The position numbers and the translations under genes are program-made. The notes beneath the pieces are model-generated. The model was not told the DNA's origin. It worked only from the letters and a program-made list of their open reading frames with translations, and searched no databases. A stretch of DNA of 64,000 bases from Sphingomonas taxi. GTDB lineage: Bacteria > Pseudomonadota > Alphaproteobacteria > Sphingomonadales > Sphingomonadaceae. The stretch is from assembly GCA_003240625.1 (NCBI GenBank), contig QFMX01000002.1, positions 186,001 through 250,000 on the forward strand. The letters are read 5' to 3'. Below, one piece after another: positions 9,010 to 16,994 of this stretch. How positions within the stretch are numbered: the stretch's first letter is position 1; each line of letters opens with the position of its first letter.

Positions 9010-9092
9010 CTTGTTCTCCCGCGGACGCGGGAGCCCAGCTAAGTACCGTATCCCTGCTTGGTCCTGGGCCCCCGCCTCCGCGGGGGAACAAG
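9010..9092. repeat. Palindromic repeat, family B copy 1
   Basis: The 83-base element is bounded by CTTGTTC and GAACAAG. Its inner arms are CCCGCGGACGCGGGAGCCCAG and CTGGGCCCCCGCCTCCGCGGG. It separates the EF-hand gene from the convergent cfa gene. The minus strand has an open frame giving FPRGGGGPG near one end and SWAPASAGEQG near the other, almost the same peptide as the copy inside the phosphotransferase gene at 43001-43086. Confidence 0.8.
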
Positions 9093-9154
9093 TAGGTTAA
9101 GAAATCGAGCTTCGGCTCTGGCGGACTTGATACGGGGGCCGTGACGAGGGCGGA

Positions 9155-10381
9155 TTATCCTTCGCGCAACGCCTGCTCGCCCTCGATCATGTAGTCGCGG
9201 GTTAGTGGGAGGGTCATGCGGCTCTTCGATAGCTGGACCTGGTAATTGACCATGCCCCCGGTCCGGAACGCCGCGGCGGCCCCCGCCAGATAGAACGTCC
9301 ACATCCGGTAGAATCGCTCGTCGTACAGCGCGACGATCGCGTCCTTCGCGGCCACGGTCCGATCATACCATTGGTCGATCGTCAGCGCATAATGCACGCG
9401 CAACACCTCGATATCGGTCGGGAAGAACTTCAGTCCCTCATACCCCTTCACGATCTCCGACAGCGCCGGGTTATACCCGCCCGGGAAGATGTATTTCGTC
9501 GTGAAGGTGTCGGTCACGCCCGGCCCGCCCATCCGGCCGATCGTGTGGAGCAGCATCACGCCGGCCTCGGTCAGCAGATCGCGGCATTTGCGGAAGAACG
9601 CCTTATAGTGCGCCGGGCCGACATGCTCGAACATGCCGACCGAGACGATCCGGTCGAACGTCCCGGTCAGCGCGCGGTAGTCGATCAGCTCGAACTTCAC
9701 CTTGTCGGCGACACGGGCCTCCTCGGCACGACGCCGCGCAACCTTCAACTGCTCTTCGGACAGCGTCACGCCCAGAACCTCGGCCCCGGTCTTCGCGTGC
9801 AGGTACAGCGCCATCCCGCCCCAGCCGCAGCCGATGTCGAGCACGCGCATGCCCGGCTGGATCGCCAGCTTGGCGGCGATATGCGCCTTCTTGTCCGACT
9901 GCGCCTGCTCCAGGCTGTTTCCCGGATCGGTGAAGTACGCGCAGGAATATTGCCGGTCTGCGTCGAGGAACAGGTCGTACAATCGGTCCGACAGATCGTA
10001 ATGATGCGCCACGTTCTTCTTCGATCGGCGCGCCATGTTCACGCGGTCGACGCGGTGGACGACCTTATCGAGCAGTTTGATCGGCAGCGACGGATTGAGT
10101 CCGCCGCCGCGCTCCCACGGGCTGTTGCCCTTGAGCAGGTTGACGAGGTCGCGGATGTCGCCGCGGTCGATCACGAGGCGCCCGTCCATGAACGCCTCCG
10201 CCGCGCCGAGCGCCGGGTGGCGGACGATCGCGCCGGCGACTCCTGGCTGGGTCAACCGGATCGTGACAGGGTTATAGGCCGGGTCGGGCTTGCCGAAATG
10301 CTTGGTCGTGCCGTCCGCATGGATGAGTGTGAGTTCACCGGTTTTAACCTGCCGAGCCAGGAAACGATCGAAAAGAGCCAT
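9155..10381 (-). CDS. cfa: Cyclopropane-fatty-acyl-phospholipid synthase family methyltransferase
   Basis: The 408-residue protein has the class I methyltransferase SAM-binding motif VLDIGCGWGGMALYLHAKTG preceded by the family-typical QYSCAYFTD, and followed by GVTLSEEQLKVARRRAEE, VSVGMFEHVGPAHY and IFPGGYNPALSEIV. These are hallmark CFA synthase blocks; the conserved glutamate in the PGGYNPALSE region lies near the bicarbonate and lipid site in known enzymes. It would transfer a methylene from SAM to unsaturated acyl chains of membrane phospholipids at the inner membrane. The N-terminal ~110 residues are the lipid-binding domain. It is convergent with the EF-hand gene across a repeat. Confidence 0.9.
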   Translation of the reverse strand: MALFDRFLARQVKTGELTLIHADGTTKHFGKPDPAYNPVTIRLTQPGVAGAIVRHPALGAAEAFMDGRLVIDRGDIRDLVNLLKGNSPWERGGGLNPSLPIKLLDKVVHRVDRVNMARRSKKNVAHHYDLSDRLYDLFLDADRQYSCAYFTDPGNSLEQAQSDKKAHIAAKLAIQPGMRVLDIGCGWGGMALYLHAKTGAEVLGVTLSEEQLKVARRRAEEARVADKVKFELIDYRALTGTFDRIVSVGMFEHVGPAHYKAFFRKCRDLLTEAGVMLLHTIGRMGGPGVTDTFTTKYIFPGGYNPALSEIVKGYEGLKFFPTDIEVLRVHYALTIDQWYDRTVAAKDAIVALYDERFYRMWTFYLAGAAAAFRTGGMVNYQVQLSKSRMTLPLTRDYMIEGEQALREG

Positions 10382-10430
10382 GCCGCGTTAGCTAATGACT
10401 GGTACGGAATTGCGCTACCCCCGCGGCTGC

Positions 10431-11192
10431 TTAGATCCCTGCATACCAATCATAATCCACGTTATCCTCCCAATACCCCCCTTTACCCTTGCCGATCCCG
10501 GCAAGGCTGGCGACCGCATCGATCGCCATGACGTATTTGGCGTGCTTGTAGCCAAGCTGTCGCTCCACCCGCAGTCTGACGGGCGCGCCGTGCGCAACGT
10601 CGAGTACGCGGTCGTTGAGCGCCCAGGCCAGGATCGTCTGGGGGTGGAAGGCGTCGATCAGGTCGATGGATTCGTAATAGGGCGTGCCCCGATACAGGTC
10701 CGCGCAGGTGAACACGACGTAGCGTGCGGTGCTCTGCAACCCGGCGGCGCTGAGCAGTGCGCCAAGCTTCGGCCCATGCCATTTACCGATCGCGCTCCAG
10801 CCCTCGACGCAATCGTGCCGCGTGATTTGCGTGCGCGATGGCATCTGGCGAAGCTGCGGCAGGGTGACCGACAGCGGCCGATCGACCAGCCCACCGACTT
10901 TGAGCCGGTAATCCGCGAAGTTGTTCGCGACCATCGCGGTGTATCCGGGCGTACCCGGATCGCGCGTGCCGTTCGATCGGAAGATCGGCGACATCTGCGC
11001 AGGGCTGAACTCTGGTGCGAGCGCGTTGCGGTTGGTCAGCGCGCGTTGCAGCCCGCGATTCATGTTCTCGCCCATGAACAGGATTTTACGCGCCTCGGGG
11101 TTCGCGGCGATCTTGTCGCACCCGGTCAGCAACGCACCCGCGCCGACGGTCGCGCCGACAACGAGTGATCGACGGGTAATCAGCGAACTCAT
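10431..11192 (-). CDS. Molybdopterin-dependent oxidoreductase, Tat-exported putative lipoprotein
   Basis: ATG 11192 overlaps the stop of the upstream cytochrome gene as ATGA. The 253-residue protein starts with a twin-arginine signal (ITRRSLVVGATVGAGALLTGC). The signal ends in LTGC, a lipobox, so the mature protein may be anchored to a membrane. The sulfite-oxidase-fold Mo-binding region is visible as TRHDCVEGWSAIGKWHGPKL, whose cysteine would ligate molybdenum, then YRGTPYYESIDLIDAFHPQT and GAPVRLRVERQLGYKHAKYV. This resembles MsrP/YedY-like enzymes, but the partner is a b-type cytochrome rather than classical MsrQ. The substrate is unknown; a periplasmic reductase or oxidase is expected. 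Confidence 0.85.
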   Translation of the reverse strand: MSSLITRRSLVVGATVGAGALLTGCDKIAANPEARKILFMGENMNRGLQRALTNRNALAPEFSPAQMSPIFRSNGTRDPGTPGYTAMVANNFADYRLKVGGLVDRPLSVTLPQLRQMPSRTQITRHDCVEGWSAIGKWHGPKLGALLSAAGLQSTARYVVFTCADLYRGTPYYESIDLIDAFHPQTILAWALNDRVLDVAHGAPVRLRVERQLGYKHAKYVMAIDAVASLAGIGKGKGGYWEDNVDYDWYAGI

Positions 11193-11935
11193 GCGGCGTC
11201 CTCCGGCACTGCCCAGCGTCCCGTGATCATCGAGCGAACCTCGTTCCAGGCGCCGGCAAGAATGACCAGCGCAAGATGCGCGATGATGAACAGCACCAGC
11301 CCGGTCGCGGCGATAAAGTGGATCGAGCGCGCCGATTGCCGCCCGCCGAAAATGTCCAGCAACCACGGCCACGCCGCATCCATGTTCGGCGACATGGCGA
11401 GCCCGGTCAGGATCATCACCGGGATCAGCACGAAGATCGTCGCCACGTACGACAGCTTCTGGAGAATATTGTACGCGCCCGGCCGCTTCGGATCGTGGAA
11501 GCGGAAGGCGAGATGTTCCCTCACGTCATGCGCGACTTCCCGTGGCGATAGCTCGGCGGCGCGCACGCGGAGGTCGCGCTGGAAATGGCGGTTGATCAGG
11601 CTAACGATCATGAACCCAAGCAGCGCAAAGCTCAGCACCAGCGCGAACAGCAAATGCCAGCGCCGCGAGATTGCGAGGTTGTAGCTCGCCGGGATCGTCA
11701 GCAGGTTGAGCAACGTCACCACCCATCCCGGCCACTGGTCGAGCGTCGTCCAGGCGGTGTCGAAATTCGCGCCGTATTTGCCCCAATACAGTCGCGGATG
11801 CGCCTTCAGGATGCCGATCCCGCTGCCGATCATGATGAACATCGTCACCACCGTCACCCAGTGCCAGATACGCGTCGCCAGACGGTGGCGCTTGACGACC
11901 ACGACGGATCTGGGGGTAGTGGTGGGATCGTTCAT
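11189..11935 (-). CDS. Cytochrome b561-type membrane subunit paired with the molybdoenzyme
   Basis: The 248-residue protein has a short N-terminal cytoplasmic stretch and about five membrane spans. Histidines suited to haem ligation occur in HRLATRIWHWVTVVTMF near the N-terminus, RRWHLLFALVLSF, and SIHFIAATGLVLFIIAHLALVI in the last two helices. This pattern is that of prokaryotic cytochrome b561/formate dehydrogenase gamma-type domains. I choose ATG 11935 over the longer frame to 12037 because the added residues look non-coding and overlap the divergent flavin reductase promoter. It would pass electrons between the quinone pool and the molybdoprotein encoded just downstream. Confidence 0.8.
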   Translation of the reverse strand: MNDPTTTPRSVVVVKRHRLATRIWHWVTVVTMFIMIGSGIGILKAHPRLYWGKYGANFDTAWTTLDQWPGWVVTLLNLLTIPASYNLAISRRWHLLFALVLSFALLGFMIVSLINRHFQRDLRVRAAELSPREVAHDVREHLAFRFHDPKRPGAYNILQKLSYVATIFVLIPVMILTGLAMSPNMDAAWPWLLDIFGGRQSARSIHFIAATGLVLFIIAHLALVILAGAWNEVRSMITGRWAVPEDAA

Positions 11936-11986
11936 GCTCGGTCTTCGCTCTAGCCTGTCGAAGCGTTCAATAGCAGGGATAAGCCT

Positions 11987-12604
11987 ATGACCGAATGGCA
12001 TTCTTACGAACCCGCGAATGGCCACTGCCTGCCGCACGATCCGCTCAACGCAATCGTCGCGCCGCGGCCGATCGGCTGGGTCAGCTCGGTATCTCCAAAC
12101 GGCGTACCGAACCTCGCGCCCTATTCGTTCTTCAACCTCTTCAACTACAGCCCGCCGCTGATCGGCTTCTCGTCGATGGGCTGGAAGGACAGCGTCGCCA
12201 ATATCGAGGCGACCGGCGAATTTGTCTGGAACCTGGTATCACGCGACCTGAGCGAGGCAATGAACACGACCGCCGCGAACGTCGCCGCCGACGTCGACGA
12301 GTTCGCGCTGGCCGGGTTGGAGATGGCGCAGTCGACCAAGGTTAAGCCGGCGCGCGTCGCCGCCAGTCGCGCGCAGTTCGAATGCAAGCTGACGCAGTTG
12401 ATCCGACTCGAGACGAAGGAAGGCCGCGAACTCGACCAGTGGCTGGTGCTCGGCGAGGCGGTCGCGATCCACATCGACTCGGCGATGCTGGAGGATGGTG
12501 TGTACCAGACGGCGCGTGCGCAACCGATCCTGCGCGGCGGCGGCCCCGCGGATTACTTTACGATCACGGAGGATTCCTTGTTCAAGATGCGGCGGCCGGG
12601 CTGA
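11987..12604 (+). CDS. Flavin reductase-like FMN-binding split-barrel protein
   Basis: The 205-residue cytoplasmic protein shows the flavin reductase-like domain: AIVAPRPIGWVSSVSPNGVPNLAPYSFFNLFNYSPP near residues 23-58 is the typical FMN-binding start, and NIEATGEFVWNLVSRDL follows. The domain ends with WLVLGEAVAIHI. Members bind FMN and reduce or use flavin for various oxygenases; no oxygenase partner lies next to it, so the role is open. It is transcribed divergently from the cytochrome b gene and is followed by an MFS gene 62 bases downstream. Confidence 0.85.
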   Translation: MTEWHSYEPANGHCLPHDPLNAIVAPRPIGWVSSVSPNGVPNLAPYSFFNLFNYSPPLIGFSSMGWKDSVANIEATGEFVWNLVSRDLSEAMNTTAANVAADVDEFALAGLEMAQSTKVKPARVAASRAQFECKLTQLIRLETKEGRELDQWLVLGEAVAIHIDSAMLEDGVYQTARAQPILRGGGPADYFTITEDSLFKMRRPG

Positions 12605-12666
12605 TAGAGGGCTGATGCTGCGGTGCAGCATTTTGCGCCCTCACCGACTCACGAAAGCGATCCCCC

Positions 12667-13842
12667 ATGAAACCTGTCGATACGCGCATGGCGTTGCTCG
12701 CGCTCGCCGTTGGCGGGTTCGCGATCGGTACCACCGAGTTCGCCGCGATGAGCCTTTTGCCGCAGTTCGCGCGCGGGTTGGGGATCGACGAGCCGACGGC
12801 GGGGCATGTCATCAGCGCTTATGCGCTCGGCGTTGTCGTGGGGGCGCCGACGATCGCGGTGCTGGCGGCCAAGATCGAGCGGCGGGTGCTGCTGATCGGG
12901 TTGATGACGTTCCTCGGGATCGCCAACGGGCTGTCTGCGCTCGCCCCGACCTATCACCTGATGCTGCTCGCCCGGTTCTTGAGTGGCTTGCCGCACGGCG
13001 CGTATTTCGGCGTGGGATCGCTGGTCGCCGCATCGATGGTGCCGCGCGAGAAGCGGTCGCGGGCGGTGTCGCGGATGATGCTCGGGCTGACGATCGCGAC
13101 GATCGCGGGCGTGCCGCTGGCGAATGGCATCGGCCAGTGGTTCGGCTGGCGCTGGGGCTTCGGGATCGTCGCGATCATCGCCGCGGCGACGGTGGCGATG
13201 CTGGCCAGGTTCGCGCCGGTCTTGCAGCCTGCCAAGGATGCCAGCCCGCTCGGCGAACTGGCGGCGCTGCGTAACGGGCAGGTATGGCTGACGCTCGCGA
13301 TCGGGGCGGTCGGATTCGGCGGCATTTTCTGCGTCTATACCTATCTCGCCTCGACGCTGACCGAGGTGACGGGCGTGTCGTCCGCGTTCACGCCGGTCGC
13401 GTTCGCGCTGTTCGGCGTCGGCATGACGATCGGCACATTGGTCTGCGCAAAGGCCGCGGACGTCGCGTTGATGCCTGCGGCGGGAATCACCCTGCTGTTC
13501 GGCGCCGGCGCACTATCGCTGTACGCACCAGCGACGCCGCATCTCTGGGCGATCCTCCCCGTGATCCTGCTGATCGGCTGCGGCGGAGGCCTCTCCACGA
13601 TCCTTCAAACCCGGCTGATGGATGTCGCGGAGGAGGCGCAGACGCTGGCGGCGGCGCTCAACCACTCCGCGTTCAATACGGCCAACGCGATCGGGCCATG
13701 GCTTGGCGGCCTGGCGATCGCGGGAGGCTACGGCCTGCCTTCGACCGGATGGGTTGGCACCGCGTTGGCGCTCGGCGGCTTCGCGATCTGGGCCTTGTCC
13801 TGGAAGTTGGACTCGCGAATGGCCCCGTCCACGCGATCATGA
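12667..13842 (+). CDS. MFS transporter, AraJ/arabinose-efflux-like (DHA1 type)
   Basis: The 391-residue protein has twelve hydrophobic segments. The first helix contains FAIGTTEFAAMSLLPQFA, characteristic of the AraJ/PbuE-like DHA1 branch (GTTEF motif), and the A-loop region carries KIERRVLLIGLM in place of the classic GxxxDRxGRR. HGAYFGVGSLVAASMVPREKRSRAVS is the second conserved block. It is an inner-membrane proton-driven exporter of unknown substrate; sugars, purines and drugs are all known for relatives. It is followed by 178 bases that hold the TonB-receptor promoter. Confidence 0.85.
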   Translation: MKPVDTRMALLALAVGGFAIGTTEFAAMSLLPQFARGLGIDEPTAGHVISAYALGVVVGAPTIAVLAAKIERRVLLIGLMTFLGIANGLSALAPTYHLMLLARFLSGLPHGAYFGVGSLVAASMVPREKRSRAVSRMMLGLTIATIAGVPLANGIGQWFGWRWGFGIVAIIAAATVAMLARFAPVLQPAKDASPLGELAALRNGQVWLTLAIGAVGFGGIFCVYTYLASTLTEVTGVSSAFTPVAFALFGVGMTIGTLVCAKAADVALMPAAGITLLFGAGALSLYAPATPHLWAILPVILLIGCGGGLSTILQTRLMDVAEEAQTLAAALNHSAFNTANAIGPWLGGLAIAGGYGLPSTGWVGTALALGGFAIWALSWKLDSRMAPSTRS

Positions 13843-13940
13843 GTATGTGCGGCTAGGGCCGCGGCAGCGTCCAGCGGATCACGCCGCTCCTGTCGCCTGT
13901 GGCATCGCCACACGGCAAACCCTCAACCAAAACAGATTTG

Positions 13941-13961
13941 GGATATCGTATATTATATTTG
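13941..13961. promoter_or_regulatory. Candidate operator site 1 (TCGTATA type) before the TonB receptor
   Basis: GGATATCGTATATTATAT lies about 60 bases before the start of the TonB receptor gene. Its reverse complement matches site 2 at 24659-24677 at 17 of 20 positions, and it shares the TCGTATA core with site 3 at 32449-32473. The core fits the TNGTnnnACNA style of FadR/FCD-type GntR operators, and such a regulator is encoded at 34460. The surrounding DNA is AT-rich, unlike the rest of the window. Confidence 0.6.
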
Positions 13962-14020
13962 ACTTAGTTTCGGTGGCGTGATGGATTGCGCGCAACATCG
14001 AAACAGGAGCGCGGGCACCC

Positions 14021-16972
14021 ATGACATTTTATGTTGAAAAATTTCGGCGACAGTCGCGTGTGGGGGCAATGGTCGCGCTACTGCTTTCGTCGGGTGCTTA
14101 CGCGCAGGTTGCGCCGGACCCTGTGCCGGGACCGGAGGCGAGTGCTGATTCGAACGCCGATGGCGCGATCGTCGTGACCGGCACGCGCATCCGGCGTCCC
14201 GATCTACAAAGCAACAGCCCGATCACGTCGGTGACCGATCAAGAAATCAAATATCAGGGCGCGGTCAACGTCGAGAGCGTGCTGAACCGCCTGCCGCAAT
14301 TCACTGCCGACGCGAACGAGAACGTCTCGAACGGATCGGACGGCACCGCCAACATCAACCTGCGCAACCTCGGCTCCAATCGGACGCTGATCCTGCTCAA
14401 CGGCCAGCGTCTGCTGCCGCAGCAGGCGATCGATCTGAACTTCGTGCCCTCCGCGCTGATCGACCGCGTCGATGTGGTGACCGGCGGCGCGTCGGCGGTG
14501 TATGGGTCCGACGCGGTGGCGGGTGTCGTCAATTTCGTGCTGAAGGATCATCTCGATGGCCTTCGCATCGACGTCCAATCGGGTCTCGGCGTTCATACCA
14601 ACGATAATAGCGGGGTGCGCGATATCGTATCGGCGGCGGGGTATGCGAATGCACCGCGCCGCGTAGCCGATGGCGGCAAGCAGGATATCAACGCCGCCTA
14701 TGGCAAGAACTTCGCCGACGGTCGCGGCAACGTCACCGTCTATGGTGGCTATCGTCACACCGAACCCGTCCTTCAGGCCAATCGCGACGTGTCCGCGTGC
14801 GCGCTGAACCAGGCCGACGACGCCGGGACCGGTCTGGTCTGCGGCGGTTCGAGCAACTCGACCTATGGCACGTTTGCGCCACTGGGCGGGCCCAACGCCG
14901 GCAAGACACTGACCAACAACATGAACGGCACGCAGACCTGGGTGCCCTACACGTCGGCCTACGCCTATAACTACTCACCGACCAACTACCTCCAGCGGTC
15001 CGACGATCGCTACATCGGCGGTGCGTTCGCCAAGTTCGAGATCGCGCCGATCGCCGAAGTCTATGGCAGCTTCATGTACATGAAGGATCACACCTTCTCG
15101 CAGGTCGCGCCGTCCGCGCTGTTCCTGGGAACGAGCTTCACCGTGCCGTGCGACAATCCGCTGATGAGTGCGGCGCAGCAGCAGTCGCTATGCGGAGCGG
15201 GTGCCGGGATCGGGACGACGCAGGACACGCTGATCGGCTACCGGCTCGGCGATGGCCAGTCGCGTCGCGACGACCTGCGTCATCAGGATTACCGCTACTC
15301 CGCCGGTGTGCGCGGCGATCTCGGCCACGGTTTCCAGTACGACGTGAACTATCTGCATTCGTTGGTGAAGTTCAACGAGACGTACATGAACAACGTCGAC
15401 AACGTGAAGGCGCAGCGCGCGCTCGACGTGGTCAACGTCAACGGCGTACCGACCTGTCGTTCGGTGATCGACGGCAGCGATCCGGCCTGCATACCGGTCA
15501 ACGTGTTCCAGCCCAACGCCATCACTGACACGCAGGCCGCCTATCTGTTTTCGGAGAGCAACACCGCGTCGCGCAATGCGCTCACGGTGATCTCCGCCAA
15601 CGTCAACGGCGACCTCGGCACGTTCGGCATCGCCAGTCCCTGGGCCAAGCGCGGCGTCAACATCGCGATCGGCGTCGAGCGTCGCCGCGAGACGCTGAAC
15701 TACACCGCGGACGCGGTCGCCGAACAGGGGGGCGCGACCGACTCCGATGGCCGCATCACGGTCAACGAAGCGTATGGTGAGATCGAAATTCCGATCCTCC
15801 AGAACCTGCCGTTCGCGCATGCGCTCACCATAAACGGCGGCCTTCGCTATTCGGCGTATCGCAACGACCAGCAATCGACCGGACTGAAGTCGAAATACAA
15901 TGTCTGGACCTACAAGGGCGAAGCGAGCTGGGCGCCGTCCGAAGATGCGCGTCTTCGGTTCAGCTACAATCGCGCGATCCGTGCGCCCAATATCGGCGAG
16001 CTGTTCGGATCGCGATCGATCGGCAACGTCGCCGCACAGGACCCGTGCTCCGGCGCATCGCCGACCGCGTCGTTCGATGTCTGCCGGCTGACCGGGGTGA
16101 CGCAGGCACAATATGGCAGCATCATCGAATGTCCGTCCGATACGTGTTCGGCACAGTTCGGCGGGAACGTCGCACTGAAGCCCGAAAAGGCGGATACCTA
16201 TACGGCGGGTATCGTGCTGACCCCGCGGATGCTGCGCAACTTCACGCTGACCGTCGATTATTTCCACGTGAAGGTGAAGGACTATATCAGCTCGGTCGAT
16301 CCTTCGCTCGCGATCAGCCAGTGCGTGGCCGGCGGCGATCCGTTCTATTGCGGGCTGTTCACGCGCGATCCGCGCTCGGGCGCGATCTTCGGCACCAATG
16401 GCTATATTGTCTCGACGACGTACAACACCGGATCGCTGACGACCTCCGGCGTCGACATCACTGCCGATTACACGTTCGGCATCGGCGCGCTCGGCAAGAT
16501 TAACCTCAACCTGGTCGGCACACGCCTGATCGAGCAGGCCGCCGAACCGCTGGCGGGTCTGGGCAGCTATGATTGCAGGGGGCTGTACGGCTATACCTGT
16601 GGCCAGCCCAACCCGACATGGCGGCATGCGATGCGGACGACCTGGCAGATGCCGCAGGGTGCATCGGTATCGGTGTCGTGGCGCCATACGGATGCGGTCA
16701 CGCTGTCGTCGCTGTCCGACAACAGCTTCCTTGCTGGCACGCCGAGCGTCATCAACAAGAAGATCTCGGCATATAATTACATCGATCTCGCCGGTACCGT
16801 CGCGGTCGGGCGGGGGCTCCAGTTGCGCGCGGGCGTCAACAACCTGTTCGACAAGGACCCGCCGGCGATCGCCGCGGGTATCCTGTCGTCGTTCGGCAAC
16901 GGCAACACCTATCCCGGCGTGTACGATACGTTGGGCCGGACGATGTTCGTTGGCGCCACGGTGAACTTCTGA
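14021..16972 (+). CDS. TonB-dependent outer-membrane receptor
   Basis: The 983-residue protein has a signal peptide ending AYAQ (about residue 30). The TonB plug domain follows: IVVTGTRIRRPDLQSNSPI, then SVLNRLPQFTADAN, NINLRNLGSNRTLILLNGQRLLP and DRVDVVTGGASAVYGSDAVAGVVNFVLK. A ~700-residue beta-barrel ends in the outer-membrane signature GATVNF. The consecutive-glycine and SAVYGSDAVAGVVN blocks are typical of sphingomonad receptors for glycans or peptides. It heads an operon with GH2 (22 bases downstream) and an S9 peptidase, so it likely imports glycosylated peptides or oligosaccharides. Operator site 1 lies upstream. Substrate is inferred from neighbours only. Confidence 0.9.
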   Translation: MTFYVEKFRRQSRVGAMVALLLSSGAYAQVAPDPVPGPEASADSNADGAIVVTGTRIRRPDLQSNSPITSVTDQEIKYQGAVNVESVLNRLPQFTADANENVSNGSDGTANINLRNLGSNRTLILLNGQRLLPQQAIDLNFVPSALIDRVDVVTGGASAVYGSDAVAGVVNFVLKDHLDGLRIDVQSGLGVHTNDNSGVRDIVSAAGYANAPRRVADGGKQDINAAYGKNFADGRGNVTVYGGYRHTEPVLQANRDVSACALNQADDAGTGLVCGGSSNSTYGTFAPLGGPNAGKTLTNNMNGTQTWVPYTSAYAYNYSPTNYLQRSDDRYIGGAFAKFEIAPIAEVYGSFMYMKDHTFSQVAPSALFLGTSFTVPCDNPLMSAAQQQSLCGAGAGIGTTQDTLIGYRLGDGQSRRDDLRHQDYRYSAGVRGDLGHGFQYDVNYLHSLVKFNETYMNNVDNVKAQRALDVVNVNGVPTCRSVIDGSDPACIPVNVFQPNAITDTQAAYLFSESNTASRNALTVISANVNGDLGTFGIASPWAKRGVNIAIGVERRRETLNYTADAVAEQGGATDSDGRITVNEAYGEIEIPILQNLPFAHALTINGGLRYSAYRNDQQSTGLKSKYNVWTYKGEASWAPSEDARLRFSYNRAIRAPNIGELFGSRSIGNVAAQDPCSGASPTASFDVCRLTGVTQAQYGSIIECPSDTCSAQFGGNVALKPEKADTYTAGIVLTPRMLRNFTLTVDYFHVKVKDYISSVDPSLAISQCVAGGDPFYCGLFTRDPRSGAIFGTNGYIVSTTYNTGSLTTSGVDITADYTFGIGALGKINLNLVGTRLIEQAAEPLAGLGSYDCRGLYGYTCGQPNPTWRHAMRTTWQMPQGASVSVSWRHTDAVTLSSLSDNSFLAGTPSVINKKISAYNYIDLAGTVAVGRGLQLRAGVNNLFDKDPPAIAAGILSSFGNGNTYPGVYDTLGRTMFVGATVNF

Positions 16973-16994
16973 CGGCGACGACTGGGGTGATGAC

